Position numbers and translations under genes: made by a program. DNA of 64,000 bases from Chlorokybus atmophyticus. Lineage: Eukaryota > Streptophyta > Chlorokybophyceae > Chlorokybales > Chlorokybaceae. The stretch spans positions 122,612-186,611 of the forward strand of contig RHPI01003762.1 of the NCBI GenBank assembly GCA_009103225.1, given 5' to 3'. Below are positions 36,078 to 47,004 of this stretch, in pieces (position 1 is the first letter of the stretch; each line of letters starts with the position of its first letter). The notes beneath the pieces are model-generated. The model was not told the DNA's origin, searched no databases, and saw only the letters and a list, made by a program, of their open reading frames with translations.

Positions 36078-37166
36078 CTAAGCTACCAACCACGGACAAT
36101 TTCTATTTCTTGTCCCTCTGCTGCTTGGCCATCTTTGGTGGATTTGGCCGCGTTGCATTTTTGCGTGAGAGCGCTTCATACTGTCCACAGCAGCAACCAT
36201 CTGCATCAACATTGGTAAAACCATCGAGGCCCACTCTTGCAAACTCGCGGGGTTGACGGCCACATGCTGCACGAGATCTGTGTCCAAGCCACGCCTGAAC
36301 ATATCCAGCTGATCAGCATCACTGATGGGTAGTTTGCCAGCATTGATCTTGCTGACAAACGACTGAAAATCCTGGGTATACTGCTAAACCGGACGCCCGT
36401 TTTGACGCAGGTTGTGCAGCTGGTTGCGAGCAACCTGGGCAGGATCTGCGCCACCATAGCGCTGCTGCATTAAAGAGCACAAATGATTCACTTCCCGCCC
36501 GAGGTTCGTATCCATTTGCTTACGGCGGTACCACTCTGCCAGAGCTTCGTTTGCGATCAGCAACTCAGCTACACGCAACTTCCCCTCCTCAGAAATGTGA
36601 AGGGAGTTGACATAGTGTTTCAGCTTTACGAGCCAGTCGAAAATTGCCGCTTGTTTGTTGGGAACAAACCCGGCAGGTCGAGCAAGCGCCTATATAGGTG
36701 GACCACTATCAGAGCGTTGAAGGCGCTCGATCATGTTCAGAACACGTTTTTCTTCACCCGTCGATCCCTCCCAATCTTGCCCCATAAAGGTGGTGAGCTT
36801 TAAGATCTTTTCCGCCACATGAAAGAGGAAGTTGATGAGCGAGACAATTGCCTCATCAGGCTCCTCATCATAGGTGCCAAGAAAGTGGTCCATCAACTCC
36901 TGTTTTGTGAAGCGAATGGAGATTTCATGCTGCACAAATGATGGTGGTGGTGGTGGCCCTTCTGGTTCCACCAAGCCATCCACATCTTTAGCAGCATGAG
37001 ACTCATCAGGTGCATCATCCGGGTTGGAAATATCCTCCATGGATGGAAATTCCTCCTCATGGGATAATTGCTCTTTTTTGCGAGCTTTCCCCCTTTGAGG
37101 TGGGCACCGAGTTCTCTTCCATTTGTTTGCAAAACAGGCAAAATGGAATGGTGAGAACCTCACCAA
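36078..37166 (-). pseudogene. Gag of Ty3/gypsy A
   Basis: An acidic N-terminal part (37166-36690, with EEFPSMEDISNPDDAPDE) is followed by capsid-like helices (36578-36384, ANEALAEWYRRKQMDTNLG; 36302-36078). Frame breaks separate the pieces. No zinc knuckle is seen. A duplicated segment CCAATCTCCAGGCCGA lies upstream at about 37330 and 37430. Confidence 0.6.
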
Positions 37167-38028
37167 TGGACCAGGTTCAACGAGAAGACCAAAATGACCC
37201 CAAGTTAAAAAAGTCCCAAACAGAGTCCAAACCAGTCTTCAAACAGGAAAGGTTGGATCTGGAGTGTCACCAAACAGAACACGTTTGAATGGGACCAGAA
37301 TGTCCTAACCCTGTGTTGTCCTCAACCAAGTCCCAATCTCCAGGCCGAAGCAAGAGGGGAAGGGTTTCAGACTAACAGTGTTTGGGAGCAGAATGTCCTA
37401 GAACTTCCCCAAAACTGTCCTTACCAAGTCCCAATCTCCAGGCCGACGCTAGAGGGGGAGGGTTTGAGAATAGTTTGGTTCGGAACTTGCGGACCCGGGT
37501 CAAGCGACCTGGAAAAGCAGCTGGCAGGTCACAGGTACGTCACAGGCATGCAACAGGCAAGCCGTACAGTGACCAACTGTGACATGCACTGGCAAGCACA
37601 ATGACATGCAATCACCGCATACAATGATAGGCAATCACTGCAAAAAAAGTGCACAAAGAGTGACAAGCAGTGATGGCACACTAGCAAGCCGCAATTACCG
37701 CATGCAATGACAGGCAATCAATGCAAGCAATAATAGTGCCCTGGCAAGTCACTGTGTGATGTGCATGAACGTACACACGTGCACCTGGCAAGCACCTGGC
37801 AAGCAGCTGGCAAGCAGGCAAGTCACCGACGTGTGTGATGGTACCTCACACGTGGAGAGGCCGCCTCTTTGATGGGTGGCTTCAACGTGGAGGTAGCGCA
37901 GGGAAGCGAACTTGAAGCTTGGGCTGCGTAGATGAATAAGAGGCCGCCGCCGACGCCTTTTGATTGGTCGAAAGCAGGTCGCCGCCCCCTATAAGTACCC
38001 ACGTCACCCCCCAACTCTTGGATACCAA

Positions 38029-38555
38029 TGTAACAGCACCACCGTCGCCGGTGATGCCCCTTCAATCCTCTACCCCAACACCCACACCGCCTATGACAAG
38101 CCTTTGAACGGCGTGGCCGCCACTGAGCAAAGAACTAAAAGTCCCTCACATCAATTTGATGTGACCTTTTATATCAAGAGTATATTACATATATACCTCT
38201 CGATAATTAACTTACAACTAGACATCGACCCTACAGATAGGGTAGTTAGGAAATCTAGCGTGGGCCAATCACAGCTCAGATAAGGTACCTATCGATAAGG
38301 TACCTATCGAAAGACACCTATCGTAAGGTACCTAACGAGATAGTGACCACATTATATCAAATGTGACATTAGATAGGCTTGAATAAGCGGTTTCACACTC
38401 ATAGGGACTTATTTGAGCTATGATAAAGCATCATAGCCTTTAATAAGCGAAGAACCGTAGAAAAAAGGTATAAATAAGCATATTTAGGTACTTATTTATA
38501 CAGAATGTGTTATTTAGGTAGCAATAATACCCCTATTATTATTGCTTCCGTTACA
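38029..38555 (-). repeat. LTR of Ty3/gypsy A (5' LTR in element sense)
   Basis: 527 bp, matching 31711-32237. Contains repeated AAGGTACCTATCG motifs. Confidence 0.92.
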
Positions 38556-39211
38556 CTGGCGGCCACTATAACACATCTCAGGGAACCACAGCCCCAGAGG
38601 TGCACCAATTATACAAGTGCGCAGCAGTGGTCTGCATGTTGAGTTCTCTGAAGTGCTCTATGCCTACTTGACTTATTGTCATGGTAGCCCCTTCGCCATT
38701 ATTTTTGGTCTTCTATTCCAGCCTAATGCCAAACACATATTGACTTGGGAAGAATATAGCTTGCCCGACAATTGTGCCTATCATGCTTTTGTGCATTGTT
38801 GCAAGGCATGTGGCATCTATGGATCGCACCTGGGGTTGCACTCCTTTAGGCGTGGTGCAGCTCAGAGCGCCTTCCACTGCGGTGTTACTCTGGAAGAAAT
38901 ACAAGTTCAAAGCACTTGGAGTTCTAGTAAGTTCTATTATCATGTATCGCTATATACACGAGAGGTACCCTTACCCAATGCACAAAAGCACAAATGTAGG
39001 GATAGCATCCACGATTGATGCTGTTTTCGGGTACTCGCGCACCACGTTCAAACCATTCGGGCCGTGGACCCAATTTTTGAAATTAAATGAACTGTCAATT
39101 GCGGAACACTGGCCACCACACAGCAAAATGCCATTCAGGAACCAACATTACAGCTGGCAGCTGATAATGTAACACCGTGGCTTCATGCAGGAGAGCCAGT
39201 GGCGGATGACA

Positions 39212-39472
39212 CTAAACAAATCCGCCTCTCAAGCATTCAAGAGTGTCACGCCAGTTTATAGTTAATGCATTGCCCAAACTTCCAAGCATGTGTATGTAAT
39301 TGAAATACGCAAGCGCTTTGCTGATCTGGTCAGCTGCAAAACAATCTAGTGTCGGATGTCGAACATGCTGCTTTATATGCACAGTTGCATCTGCTGTTGG
39401 GGCCCAATCCCCTCTATCAATAAACTTGGATAACTCATCCGCATCTTGAAGCGCATCTCGCGGGCGCCACAC
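39212..39472 (-). pseudogene. DIRS-type RT/RNase H C-terminal fragment
   Basis: Shows the conserved DIRS tail pattern: DADELSKFIDRGDWAP followed by HPTLDCFAADQISKALAYFN. Truncated upstream near 39480, where no RT can be followed. Confidence 0.65.
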
Positions 39473-39479
39473 AGGTTAG

Positions 39480-40189
39480 CGCAATATCACGCTCCCAACA
39501 CAACGACGTCGCATTATTACACAATGACGATCCAGGGACTGAGGGACTGACGGGTACCTGACCCTGCCTGACCTAACGGATTGGTCCATGAAGGGACTTA
39601 TAGGACGGCCGGTGCTACTACTCATCAACATATAATAACGGCCAGCGGTCGGCCGATAGCTACACGCGATTAAAACCTGCCTGCGATGATTAAAACATGA
39701 CGTCAACGCATCATTAAGTGACGGCCAATCGCTGGTTGTCTATTTTGCTCGATAGCGACCTATCTAGCATAACAGACTGCCACCTTGCAGTCATTTTTCG
39801 CGACGGTCGACCGCCAGTCGTATCATAATCATCTTACCGTATGCGCGGCGGCTTGCCTACTATGGCAAGCCAGTCACTGTCAATCCTCATTCCATGACCT
39901 GCCCGCTTGTCAATAAGTGACGGCAAAACACCGGTCGTCCGTTGGTGCGGTGGCGACCTACCGACTATGACAATCAAGTGACCGCCCGTCATTTATTGAC
40001 GGCGAGCAATGCGGAACAATGGTACATGCAACTATCGTACCATACAAATGGTACGAAAATCCCATTATTACAATAGCACCATCGCACCATTTTCAGGGTA
40101 CGATGGTGTCATTGTGACAACGTGTTTGAATCATTTGGGTTGCCCAAGGTTTAAATGCTCTATGGCTTCAAGCAAGTTGAACAGTTGAG
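39480..40189. other. Spacer, no gene seen
   Basis: Contains many short inverted motifs of GTGACGG/CCGTCA type and a roughly 25-bp inverted repeat around GGTACGATGGT at 40060-40105. Possibly remnants of small DNA elements. Confidence 0.4.
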
Positions 40190-40193
40190 TTGT

Positions 40194-40790
40194 TGTCAAA
40201 CCTATCGCCCAAGCATGCCAGTCATCATCAGGCATGCCTACAGCGAGACCCTCGCCCCGCTTACCAGCATGGCAACCCGCGCGCGTCTCTGACCAGTAGC
40301 TAGGTCATGTCTCGAGAGTAGCTCGTGACCATAGCCTACATAGGCACCGCGCGTAGCTGTTCAGTTGTGAGTTCAGTTATAAGTCAGGTCCTATATCGAG
40401 TGGGAATTTCCTGTGAAAATAGCCTCGATATGACCGTTAGCTTATGTTCTGGACAGTCATGAGTTGACTTGTATAAGTAGGCACAGTGTTCACCGGATCA
40501 GCTGGTGACACTGTAAGTGAGAAAGCTAAGAGCTTGTGAAGCGACTTGAACTACGAAACACACCGTCCTGGTTCCCAAGAATCCCCTCATCGTGTGAGAG
40601 CCTGTGCATGTTCTTGTGCACTGCGCTTGTCCGTGCTGTGAGCTTTGTGTACTTGGTCACGATGTGCTTGTTGGCATCAGTCAGGGCATAGCATCCACGT
40701 GTTGCTTGTTCATTCACCTCACTTAACAGTGTAATTTCTCTTCCACTCACGCAAAGAACTGTGTAAACAGCACTACCTATCGTAGTGGCT
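40194..40790 (+). repeat. Terminal repeat A1 of element B
   Basis: 597 bp, nearly identical to 50413-51009. Followed by TGTTGAC, the same 7 bases that begin B1 and B2, but then by unrelated body sequence. Confidence 0.88.
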
Positions 40791-41009
40791 TGTTGACTTA
40801 CAGTGTCACCCTCTTTGCTCAAGTAAGTGTAGTTGCAGGCTGTACAACAGCATCGCAATCTGTAGTTGTACACATCACAGTGCAGTGTTGTCACCGTCAT
40901 CGCATAGCGCGCACAAGCGCTAGTGTGTTGGGTGATAGCAGCACTGGAGATCCCATTGTAGAGCACAAACACTCTACCCTTCATCCACTTTCACCATCGC
41001 ATCAGCTGT

Positions 41010-44000
41010 ATGAGCAGGCCCACCCCTTTCTCGCCAATAGAAGAAGGGGACCTCAACAGCTGGAGCCCAACCTCCAACCTTACCTACGAGCGCGCAAGTG
41101 AAGGGAGCGATTACCGTAGCAGCAGAGGCTCACGCCCCGTCTCCGGCTTCACCTCCTCTCACTCCACTCCTCGTCAACGAGCATCTCCACCACCGTCGGA
41201 CAGTGACGACGAAGAGATGGAGCCTTTCAGCTCAACTAACTCCCTACGCTTCTCCGGACGCCCTGGCACCACCTCACTTGACGAGTTCATCATCAAGTTC
41301 CACTCCAAGATGCGGCAGCAGACCCTCAAGAGCAAGGACTGGACAGATGAGGTATCGTTTCATGTGTCCGCTTAATACCTTAATCACGAAGCACATAATG
41401 TGTGGAAGTCCGCCGCTGAGTTGCACAGGATTGATGGCTATGGCGAGTTGGCCAGCACAATAGCCGCCACATCACTGCACAGCCCATCGGTTACTGTCCC
41501 TGTAGCAGCGGCCCCGCCCACTTCAGTCACGGGTCTCACTCTAGCTGCAGCCATGGAGAAGGCAGAGAATGAAGAAGTTGAGGTGGTAGTGGCCTCATTG
41601 ACTCCTGCAGAGATCGAAAGCAAGAAGGCCGAGCGCCGGATCAGGATACTCAACCGCACCGCTGCCATCATCAGGGAGCAACAAGAGGAGCAGCAAGCTG
41701 CAGCATTGGAGATGGGTACGCCCCTTCTACCAACACCGAACTCGCGTGCTCCAGCGGGAGGCAGTGTTTTCACCCTCGGTTCAGTGGCATTGCGTGCACC
41801 CGCGCTCACGGTGGGCGCGGCCATGTCGAACTCCCCGTCGAAGGACCTCTACGCCGCACTCCGGCGCACCTTCCCACCTCAAACCAACAGTAAGGTGGAG
41901 GAGTTGAGGTGTTTTCGACGGAAGCCCCACGAGGACCCTCTCCGACTGTATTCACGGTTGGAAGGGTTGCTTAAAGACACTGACTACAAGATCGTCAGTG
42001 AGGAGGCGGCAGCAGTGGTGTATGTGGCCGAGTTGGATCCCACCCTGAGTGAGTCAACGCGCCTGACGCTGAACTACAGCAGGCCCCTCGGCTACACCCT
42101 CAAGGAAGCTTTCGAGACTGCACAAGCCATCCATAAGCGTGCAGTGTATGAGAAAGCGGTGCTGGACACCAACCGCAGTGCCTCACGGCCTGTGGCAGGC
42201 ACAAGTGCGGAGCCTCTTCGGCGGGACCGCAGCCGCGAGCCGCAAGGCATCCATTACAAGGATAAACGGTCAGCTCATGCTGCCCTTGTGGCTCCAGTGC
42301 TGTGCCACCGGTGTGGTCGACATGGCCACTACCAAAAAGAGTGCACCGAAGATTACGGCAACCTTGTGTGCGACCACTGCCACAAGACGGGACACTTGGA
42401 GACAGTATGCTGGCTCAAATTCTCTGAGCTGCGGCCCTCTACTGGCTACAACCACGGCAACAACGCTGTTGGCTACCGCGGCAACAACGGGGGCTACAAC
42501 AACAGCAACCACGCTGGCGGCTACAACAACAGCAACAACGCTGGTGGTCGCAACAACGGCAACAACGCTGGTGGCCACAGCCCCAACAACAACAACAACG
42601 CTGGCGCCCGCAAGGAAGAAGCTGGCTATAAAGGAAAAAACCGCCCTCCACAGCACAAAGGACTTGAGGGACGTCCTCGCGCTGGAGCTGCTGCTGTAAA
42701 GGCACCAACTAATCCATTGGCTATTGACCAAGTGGCAGCCCTGATGGCGCGCGTGGCACAGCTAGAGGAGAACAAGGAGCAGGACTATCAAGCATGCTAT
42801 GCTGCTAGGTGGGCACTGATGGCACCGAAACGGGATAGGGACACTCCCACGCCGTCACGCGTACAACCATCCAGACGGGCGCGCAGGGAAGCTGGCGCGT
42901 CGTCAACAGCGGCATCGTCGGACGCCACAAGTGGTGCTGCCTCGGCAGCCACAACCACCGCTGGGACGACGCCGTCGACGACACCGTCGGCGTCCACACC
43001 GACCACGACAGCAGGTGTCAGCACCCTTGGCACCACGCTGTCCCCGGTGATGGGGAGCACCCACGCCGCAACAACCATGGTCGTTGCGTTCGTAAGTGGT
43101 GAATCCACCACTCCTGCCTCCATCGAAGCGCCCACATCAACCGCAACTGCTGCCACCCTCACAGCCGCCACCTCAGTAACGACGACTGCTGCAGGTGCCA
43201 CCACCATCGCCTCCAGTAGTGCTGCCATACCCACTGCACCACTTCTTGAGGGACGAACGGCACCGCCACCAGCGTTGGACGTCACACAGCAAGTGCCACG
43301 CGGGCCACAAACAGAGCGCGCCTGGGTGTCGGTTCTACGCAACGTGGAACCCACCACCATTGCGTACGGACCAGGGGGGCAACGCACCACGCGCGTGGCA
43401 CGCGATGATCGCATCTTGTCCCTACCACCTCCAGAGTACTACACGCTGCCGGAACCCACACAACAACAGCTGGAGGGTGAAATCCTCGCCGGCACTGCAT
43501 CAGAGATGAGGGATCGTCTGTTTGGGGTCACCTACCGACGACCTGCGGTATTCGAGCTGGCCATCCAGTTGTTCCTGGCGTTACACGCACGATTGCAGAA
43601 CGCACCCAGTCAAACGCAGCAACCCATGCCCGCTCAACAGATCAACTTGGAGCCCTCACCACTGGACCCACTCGGCCTCCAGCGACACAAACTGCAAGAC
43701 CTCGTGGTCACCATGTCTGACATCGCGCTGGGCGCTGATCCCGCTCTCGGAGGGCTCACTCCAGGCAGTCGTCAAGAGCGTTTCTCTGCACTCGAACAGG
43801 CCCATCGTTATCGAATGGACCAAGCTGCTCAAGTGAACGCGCGCCGACAAGCGTACGAAGCAGCACACACCGTTATCGTACCGACCGGAGCGCCAGCAAA
43901 TGTCGCCAGCGCCTCTACGGCGCTGACCACAGCGTACTCCACGGCAACCGCCATCGAGCAGCCGGGACACGCAACTGTTGCAGACTAAGCGAGGGCGTTG

Positions 44001-44669
44001 GCGCAACAATTGAGGGGGGTAATCGCCCCGCTGCTGCCTCTTTTGGTCGAAGACATGCCTGAGGATCAACGCGATGCAGGGCGAGGGTACCTCACCCCGC
44101 AAGGGGACACCACACAGCGAGGAGGAGCTGGTATGGTGGGGGAGCAACAACTCTGTACCGCACTCATCCGGCAAGCAGTCATGTTGCACAGGCCTGAGGG
44201 CAACACATTAAGACAGATGATGGGGATGCAAGAAGGCAGCGCCGCTCGAGCCCGTCTCGTGACATGGCTCGTTGCCAATCACCCTGCTGTCCCCATGTTT
44301 GCCTTTGGCAACCGAGCATCATGGTTGGGGGCATTTGTTCGTTCGCTGCGACAAGCATACGACGAGGCTGCCACCACAGCCCCGGACACGCTGGAGGGAG
44401 TGCAAGAGGCAATAATGCGGCTGCCAGGGGTGGAAGCCGCACGGCAACGGCGGCGCATCGCCATTGCTCATGAGCTACACGCACAGCAGACTGACCTCCA
44501 GCGCACCCTACGCGCTCGCGCCATGACCGTGCTTGATGTGGGAGTGGTACAAGGAAGGTGGGATGCCTACATGGCAGGGATCTTGCGAGTCCCCACCATC
44601 ACTCACGACATGCGGCGACAGCTACTACGCGCCGTATACCTGCAGCCTATGCCTCAATATCATCATTAG
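41010..44669 (+). pseudogene. Gag of element B
   Basis: A single frame interrupted by TAA at 41373-41375 and at 43986-43988 and closed by TAG at 44667-44669. It shows a Ser-rich N-terminus, a capsid-like helical region (about 41820-42170, DLYAALRRTFPPQTNSKVEE), and two CCHC zinc knuckles (CHRCGRHGHYQKEC and CDHCHKTGHLETVC, about 42300-42410) that bind the RNA genome. Then come an Asn/Gly repeat (42450-42610), a long Thr/Ala-rich stretch (42890-43240) and a second helical domain (44000-44660) of unknown role. It is much longer than a usual Ty3 gag. The frame continues without a shift into the protease and methyltransferase section. Confidence 0.75.
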
Positions 44670-44711
44670 ACCGACACGGTCACCGAGCCCACGGCCACGT
44701 GGGAAGGGACA

Positions 44712-47000
44712 TTGGTCGGAGAAGCGGCTCATGCTGTTCGATGGACGTACGCCGCGGAGCAAGCTGAACGCGAGGCAGGCCCACAAACACCGGGTCCGCC
44801 AGGGTTTCCTCCACAACCATTGGGTACACCCGCGGGCATGATTCCAGCTTCGCAGAGGCGTCATCCACCTGCGCCGCCACCACAACCAGCGCCGGAACCT
44901 CCAGCACCGAGGCCCCCCCGTGTCTACCAACCACCACGACAAGGTCGGTTCGGCAGAGGGAGAGGGCAAGGAGGGGGTTCTCCGGACCCAGCAGGCAGAG
45001 GAGCTCTGGCTGCCATGCGCTCAGCACCGCCAGCTGAGACAACTGAGTCAGAGGTACAGACACCTCGTATGAAGAGGCTGCGTATCGACGCCAATGCTGC
45101 CATGGTGGCCAACCAAGGCAAGCACGTTACCATCAACGATCTGGCACCCAAGCGAGTAATGTTGGACACCGGAGCACAGCCTGTCATCATTGGGCGCTTC
45201 CTCGCGCGGTCCCTAGGCATAACCAGCTCCGACTTGATGCCTTGCCCGTATGTGTTAGACACTGCCACAGGTAGCCGAGATAAGGTGATGGGAGTCACCA
45301 GGGAGGCCTTTTGCATTCGGTTGACAGGGCTGGACCCAACCCACACGACCGAGTTCGTCCAGCAATGTGTGGTCACCAATGCCGGCTCCTTCGACTTTCT
45401 GCTTGGGCAGGACTTCAACTTCCCTGTGGGCATGGGCCTCGACTACCGGACAGAGCGAGCGTGGTTTCGGCCACATTGGGATGAGGATGACGGAGAGGTA
45501 CAGGGTTTCCTGCCTCTCGAGTTGGTCTCGCGCACGCGCGCCCAACGCAAAATGGTTGCCATGGCCACACGCAGCCACGCCCGCACCCGGAAGGCTGTAA
45601 TGGCCACATACGACGGCGCTCGGACGCAAGTCGCTGCTGGTGCCACGGCCCCGTGTGGAACCGGCGACTCCTCTCCCATCTCGTACAACGAGGAGCAGGA
45701 GGATGCCACCATGGAAGTAGCATTACAAGACCCAGCTGAACGGCGCTGGCGCGCACAGGTGGACGCACACATCTTGCTCAGCCATCCACTGATCACCACG
45801 CGCTTCCCAAACTACCGAAGCCACGTCAAGGTGCAGGACCGCCATATGGTGGCCACCGGAGTGGTGGAGTTCCACACCTTTCGCAGGCAACAGGGCATCA
45901 CACTGTTGGAGCTGTTTGGAGGCATTGGCAGTGGTCTTGCTGCGGTTCTCAACACAGGCGTGAAGGTTGTCCGATACTATTATTGCGACCCAGACCCACA
46001 CGCGCAAACGGTCCTCAAGCACCACTTACGCCAACTGCACGCCAGATATCCACGTCAACTACCCCTCTCGGCGTTGCAAGGCAGCCTCAAAGCATTGCCA
46101 CAGGACATCCGGCTGATCACTGAAGATCACCTACTGTCCCTCGGCAACGTCGACCTGTTAATAGCTGGATGGGAATGTCAAGGGCACTCCAGGGCAGGCA
46201 AGGGGCAAGGCCTCGAAAACCCTCGCTCCGGGCTGTTCTGGGAGCTGATGAGAATCATCCACCTCCTTCAACACCACTAGATCTCCAGACCCCTGGGGTA
46301 CGTCATCGAAAATGTGCATTCAGAGGACGACAAGCGTCCGCACGTGGCCTCCAGCTACCAACAAGTTTGCTCCATTCTGGGGCACCCACTCAAGGTGAAC
46401 GCGGCACGACATGGCTCGCGCGCACATCGTGTACGTGCCAAACGGACAAACTTGGCCACCGTGGAGGAACTCGTGACCGCCGAATACACACGCAGCGCTC
46501 GGCCGCGCAACATGCTGGTCGACAACATCCTTGACCCCGGCCGCACAGCACAACCTGTCCTGCGTCATGACCACAACCACTTCTACCCGTGCAATCAGCC
46601 CGGTCAGCCCCGTCGCGCCCTCCCAACATTGGTGTTCTACCCGGGCTGCTACGCATTTCGGAACGGTGGTGACGGGATGGTGTTCGATACAACCACCAAC
46701 AGGCTGGAAGAACCCAACGCACGCGAACGTGAACGCGCCATGGGATTCTTCCCCAACAGCATCACGGGCTCATCGCTGACGGACAGTCAGCAATGCCAGC
46801 TGCTTGGTCGCGCCATGGACCAAAACAGCATGGTATGGCTGCTGGAGCTGAGCTTCGCGTTGCAGGACCGCCACGTGTCCTTCGAGGATCTCGAACACTT
46901 GGCTGGGGGGTGGGCTGATCGCGTGGCCGACACCAAGGCAGCTCACACAGCCCTCGAGGTGATCCATTTGGAGGAGCAAGCAGCAGTGACATGGCATTGA
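44712..47000 (+). pseudogene. Protease plus cytosine-5 DNA methyltransferase section of element B
   Basis: Same frame as gag. After a Pro-rich linker comes the aspartic protease (VMLDTGAQPVIIG, about 45155, and FLLGQDFNFPVGMG, about 45400). From about 45890 there is a complete C5-methyltransferase. It has motif I LLELFGGIGSGLAAV, motif IV GWECQGHSRAG with the catalytic Cys, motif VI YVIENV (46300-46316), motif VIII HGSRAHRVRAK, and terminal motifs IX/X ERERAMGFFPN and LLGRAMDQNS. Motif spacing and the LLGR end resemble DNMT3 more than Dcm. The Pro that usually precedes the catalytic Cys is Glu, in element C too. A TAG at 46278-46280, between motifs IV and VI, interrupts the frame; element C has CAG there. 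Expected role: adding methyl groups to cytosines in DNA. Confidence 0.88.
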
Positions 47001-47004
47001 CCCG

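Larger units (their letters stand above)
31711..38555 (-). mobile_element. Ty3/gypsy retrotransposon A (chromovirus-like), full length, inactive
   Basis: Two 527-bp LTRs with TG...CA ends and a 5-bp target duplication CTGGC (31706-31710 and 38556-38560). On the minus strand, the primer site TTGGTATCCAAGAG follows the 5' LTR (about 38015-38028) and a purine tract AAGTGGGGGGGAA precedes the 3' LTR (32238-32251). Gag and pol are recognisable but broken. By eye the LTRs differ at roughly 6-7 percent of sites, so the insertion is not recent. Confidence 0.92.
30560..39018 (+). pseudogene. Tyrosine recombinase (DIRS-type), split by insertions
   Basis: The N-terminal core-binding-like part lies at about 30570-31055 (WQQFANYLQQPELNIAVANV, then LAMEDMRTLIHFQQQLS after a frameshift). 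A middle part is at 31608-31710. The catalytic C-terminal part is at 38617-39018. There, LGLHSFRRGAAQSAFHCGV carries the H-x-x-R box and QSTWSSSKFYYHVSLYT the final H/W-x-x-Y box with the nucleophilic Tyr. Stops and frame changes make it non-functional. Such recombinases integrate DIRS, Ngaro and kangaroo elements without target duplication. Confidence 0.7.
30363..39472 (+). mobile_element. DIRS-like retrotransposon remnant A (carries two nested insertions)
   Basis: Parts are 30363-31055, 31608-31710 and 38561-39472. Plus-strand pieces encode a tyrosine recombinase. A minus-strand piece at the right end encodes the tail of a DIRS-type RT/RNase H. A TRIM and a Ty3/gypsy element, both with exact 5-bp target duplications, sit inside the recombinase gene. 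A recombinase opposed to the RT is the layout I recall for kangaroo of Volvox. Terminal repeats of this element were not identified. Confidence 0.65.

Noticed and set aside
42270-42731. Minus-strand Val/Ala-rich frame in element B
   Set aside because: Antisense of the Asn/Gly repeat of gag.
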